From contig NZ_CP047135.1 in assembly GCF_009832905.1 (NCBI RefSeq), positions 3,636,001 to 3,700,000 of the forward strand: a DNA stretch of 64,000 bases, given 5' to 3'. The translations under genes were made by a program, and so were the position numbers. This document shows positions 62,608 through 64,000 of this stretch, piece by piece; positions within the stretch are counted from its first letter, which is position 1; the number at the start of each line of letters is the position of its first letter. The notes beneath the pieces are model-generated. The model saw only the letters and a list, made by a program, of their open reading frames with translations. It searched no databases and was not told where the DNA came from. Origin of the DNA: Stenotrophomonas sp. 364. GTDB lineage: Bacteria; Pseudomonadota; Gammaproteobacteria; Xanthomonadales; Xanthomonadaceae.

Positions 62608-63720
62608 TCAGTACAACCCTTCCAGCGACGCACACGGCAGTACCGGCAAGCCCTGCCCCGCAACCGCCGTGGCAATCAGCGCGTCGGCCTGCTCCACGTC
62701 GATGCCCTGGCGCGGGTACCAGTCCGGGTTGTAGTAGCTGTGCGCGTAGCGCTCGCCGCTGTCGCACAGGATGGTCACGATCGAGCCGCTGCGGCCGGCC
62801 TTGCGCATCATCTCCGCCGCCTGCAGCACGCCGATGAAGTTGGTGCCGGTGGAGCCCCCCACGCGGCGGCCCAGCTGCCGGCTCACATGCCGCATCGCGG
62901 CCAGGCTCAGGGCATCGGGCACTTTCACCATCGCATCGACGCTGGTCGGTATGAAGCTGGATTCCACCCGCGGCCGGCCGATGCCTTCCACGCGGGAACC
63001 GCCGCTGCAGGTCAGCTCGCGCCACGGCTCCCCAGCCAAAGCCGCGCAGTAACCGTCGTAGAACACCGACACTTCCGGGTCGGCGCACAGGATGCGGGTG
63101 TCGTGCCGGCGGTAGCTGACGTAACGGCCCAGCGTGGCCGCGGTACCGCCGGTGCCTGGGCTGCACACGATCCATTCCGGCACCGGGTGCGGCTCTTCGG
63201 CCATCTGCTTGAAGATGGACTCGGCAATGTTGTTGTTGGCGCGCCAGTCGGTGGCCCGCTCGGCGTAGGTGAACTGGTCCATGAAGTGGCCACCGGTTTC
63301 GCGGGCCAGTCGCTCCGAATCGCCATTGAGATCGCAGGCGCGCTCGACCAGGTGGCAACGGCCGCCATGGAACTCGATCGCGGCGATCTTCTCCGGTGAG
63401 GTGGTGGCCGGCATCACTGCGATGAACGGCAGACCCAGCAGCCGTGCGAAGTACGCCTCGGACACCGCCGTGGAGCCGCTGGAGGCCTCGATCACCGGGC
63501 GTCCCTCACGCAGCCAGCCGTTGGTCAGCGCATACAGGAACAGCGAGCGCGCCAGGCGATGCTTGAGGCTGCCGGTGGGGTGGCTGGACTCGTCCTTGAA
63601 GTACAGGTCGATGCCGGCATGCCCGGGCAGATCCATCGGGATCAGGTGGGTATCGGCCGAACGGTTGAAATCGGCTTCGATCTTGCGGATGGCGGCAGCC
63701 ACCCATTCACGCTGCGACAT
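62608..63720 (-). CDS. Cysteine-synthase-family PLP enzyme
   Basis: A 370-residue fold-type II PLP enzyme. The PLP Lys53 lies in HPTGSLKHR, the substrate loop in [12 protein letters not shown], the phosphate loop in [12 protein letters not shown] and the pyridine-N residue in [15 protein letters not shown]. The SLKHR context and extended C-terminus fit the group annotated as L-cysteine desulfhydrase (Cds1-like) rather than biosynthetic CysK/CysM, but the reaction is not certain. A TAAAAT hexamer at 63775-63780 may belong to the divergent gloA promoter. Confidence 0.88.
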   Translation of the reverse strand: MSQREWVAAAIRKIEADFNRSADTHLIPMDLPGHAGIDLYFKDESSHPTGSLKHRLARSLFLYALTNGWLREGRPVIEASSGSTAVSEAYFARLLGLPFIAVMPATTSPEKIAAIEFHGGRCHLVERACDLNGDSERLARETGGHFMDQFTYAERATDWRANNNIAESIFKQMAEEPHPVPEWIVCSPGTGGTAATLGRYVSYRRHDTRILCADPEVSVFYDGYCAALAGEPWRELTCSGGSRVEGIGRPRVESSFIPTSVDAMVKVPDALSLAAMRHVSRQLGRRVGGSTGTNFIGVLQAAEMMRKAGRSGSIVTILCDSGERYAHSYYNPDWYPRQGIDVEQADALIATAVAGQGLPVLPCASLEGLY

Positions 63721-63832
63721 GGCCAGGACTGTGCAAGGAGACGCAGCATTCTACGTCGCCTTGCACTCCCCCCGCTAAAATGGGCGCCATGGCCGTGAAC
63801 CCACGGCCCCCCGCTGCCACAGGATTTCCCCA

Positions 63833-64000
63833 ATGAGCGTTGCTTCCCTGCAGTCCCAGCCCGGCGTTGCCGCCCAGCCGCCGGCCGAAACCACCGGTTT
63901 CGTGTTCAACCACACCATGCTGCGCGTGAAGGACATCGCCGCCTCGCTGGATTTCTACACCCGCGTGCTCGGCTTCCGCCTGATCGACCAGCGCGACTTC
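63833..64000 (+). CDS. gloA: Lactoylglutathione lyase, 5' part
   Basis: The first 56 codons of a glyoxalase I gene, cut by the window edge. [28 protein letters not shown] is the typical start of the VOC fold, and His27 would be the first metal ligand. A short variable leader (about 20 residues) precedes it. It is divergent from the PLP enzyme gene. Confidence 0.9.
   Translation, partial: MSVASLQSQPGVAAQPPAETTGFVFNHTMLRVKDIAASLDFYTRVLGFRLIDQRDF

Overview
The window is chromosomal DNA of a high-GC gammaproteobacterium of the Xanthomonadaceae, almost certainly Stenotrophomonas. The evidence is the smeT/smeDEF multidrug efflux locus, very many GTAG-headed palindromes of the SMAG type (Stenotrophomonas maltophilia GTAG repeats), and protein sequences typical of that family. 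I see no rRNA, tRNA, prophage, insertion sequence or CRISPR array. Coding is dense and mostly on the minus strand, with frequent 4-base ATGA stop/start overlaps.

Layout. 1-2800: a DUF2242 lipoprotein cut by the window edge, and the periplasmic protease prc. 3380-19050: a long minus-strand envelope block read mreB-mreC-mreD-mrdA-rodA-rodA2-mltB-rlpA-dacC-(lpxR-like, plus strand)-ybeD-lipB-lipA. This is the classical elongasome/lipoate order, with a second rodA copy and an LpxR-like deacylase added. 19197-30170: a PfkB (adenosine kinase-like) gene, an LTA-synthase-like membrane sulfatase, a frameshifted HAD hydrolase, a lipoprotein, an M1 aminopeptidase, a diguanylate cyclase, ubiE, a yeast-type cytosine deaminase, two small hypothetical genes and an iron-permease-family protein. 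30441-37111: smeDEF and its divergent repressor smeT. 37670-43100: lptM-dapF-DUF484-xerC-hslV-hslU and a DUF454 membrane protein. 43170-49390: two exported S9 peptidases flanking an aminotransferase. 49420-53870: a small membrane protein, lipocalin, metNI, an EamA transporter and yajQ. 53990-59510: a GAF/PAS/Fis regulator with alcohol and aldehyde dehydrogenases, DUF1415 and an SDR. 59743-64000: an M3 oligopeptidase, a small hypothetical gene, a cysteine-synthase-fold enzyme and the start of gloA.

The repeats are the most unusual content. SMAG-type hairpins occur singly, as tandem arrays, as donors of TAG stop codons to five genes, and as an in-frame array of about six 33-bp units that encodes the C-terminal tail of MreC. 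A second family, which I do not recognise, consists of larger two-level palindromes: a conserved inner hairpin inside a 23-28 bp outer stem. It appears once alone and twice as head-to-head pairs that build nested ~400-bp inverted repeats in convergent intergenic regions. Compensated sequence changes in the stems suggest selection for structure.

Working together, the envelope block covers cell elongation (MreBCD, PBP2, RodA), peptidoglycan trimming (MltB, RlpA, DacC) and lipoate attachment (LipB, LipA). smeT/smeDEF is a self-contained drug-export switch. The aldehyde/alcohol dehydrogenase genes and the Fis regulator look like one inducible catabolic unit. The coordinates given choose starts by Shine-Dalgarno match, signal peptides and family alignment rather than by the longest open frame.
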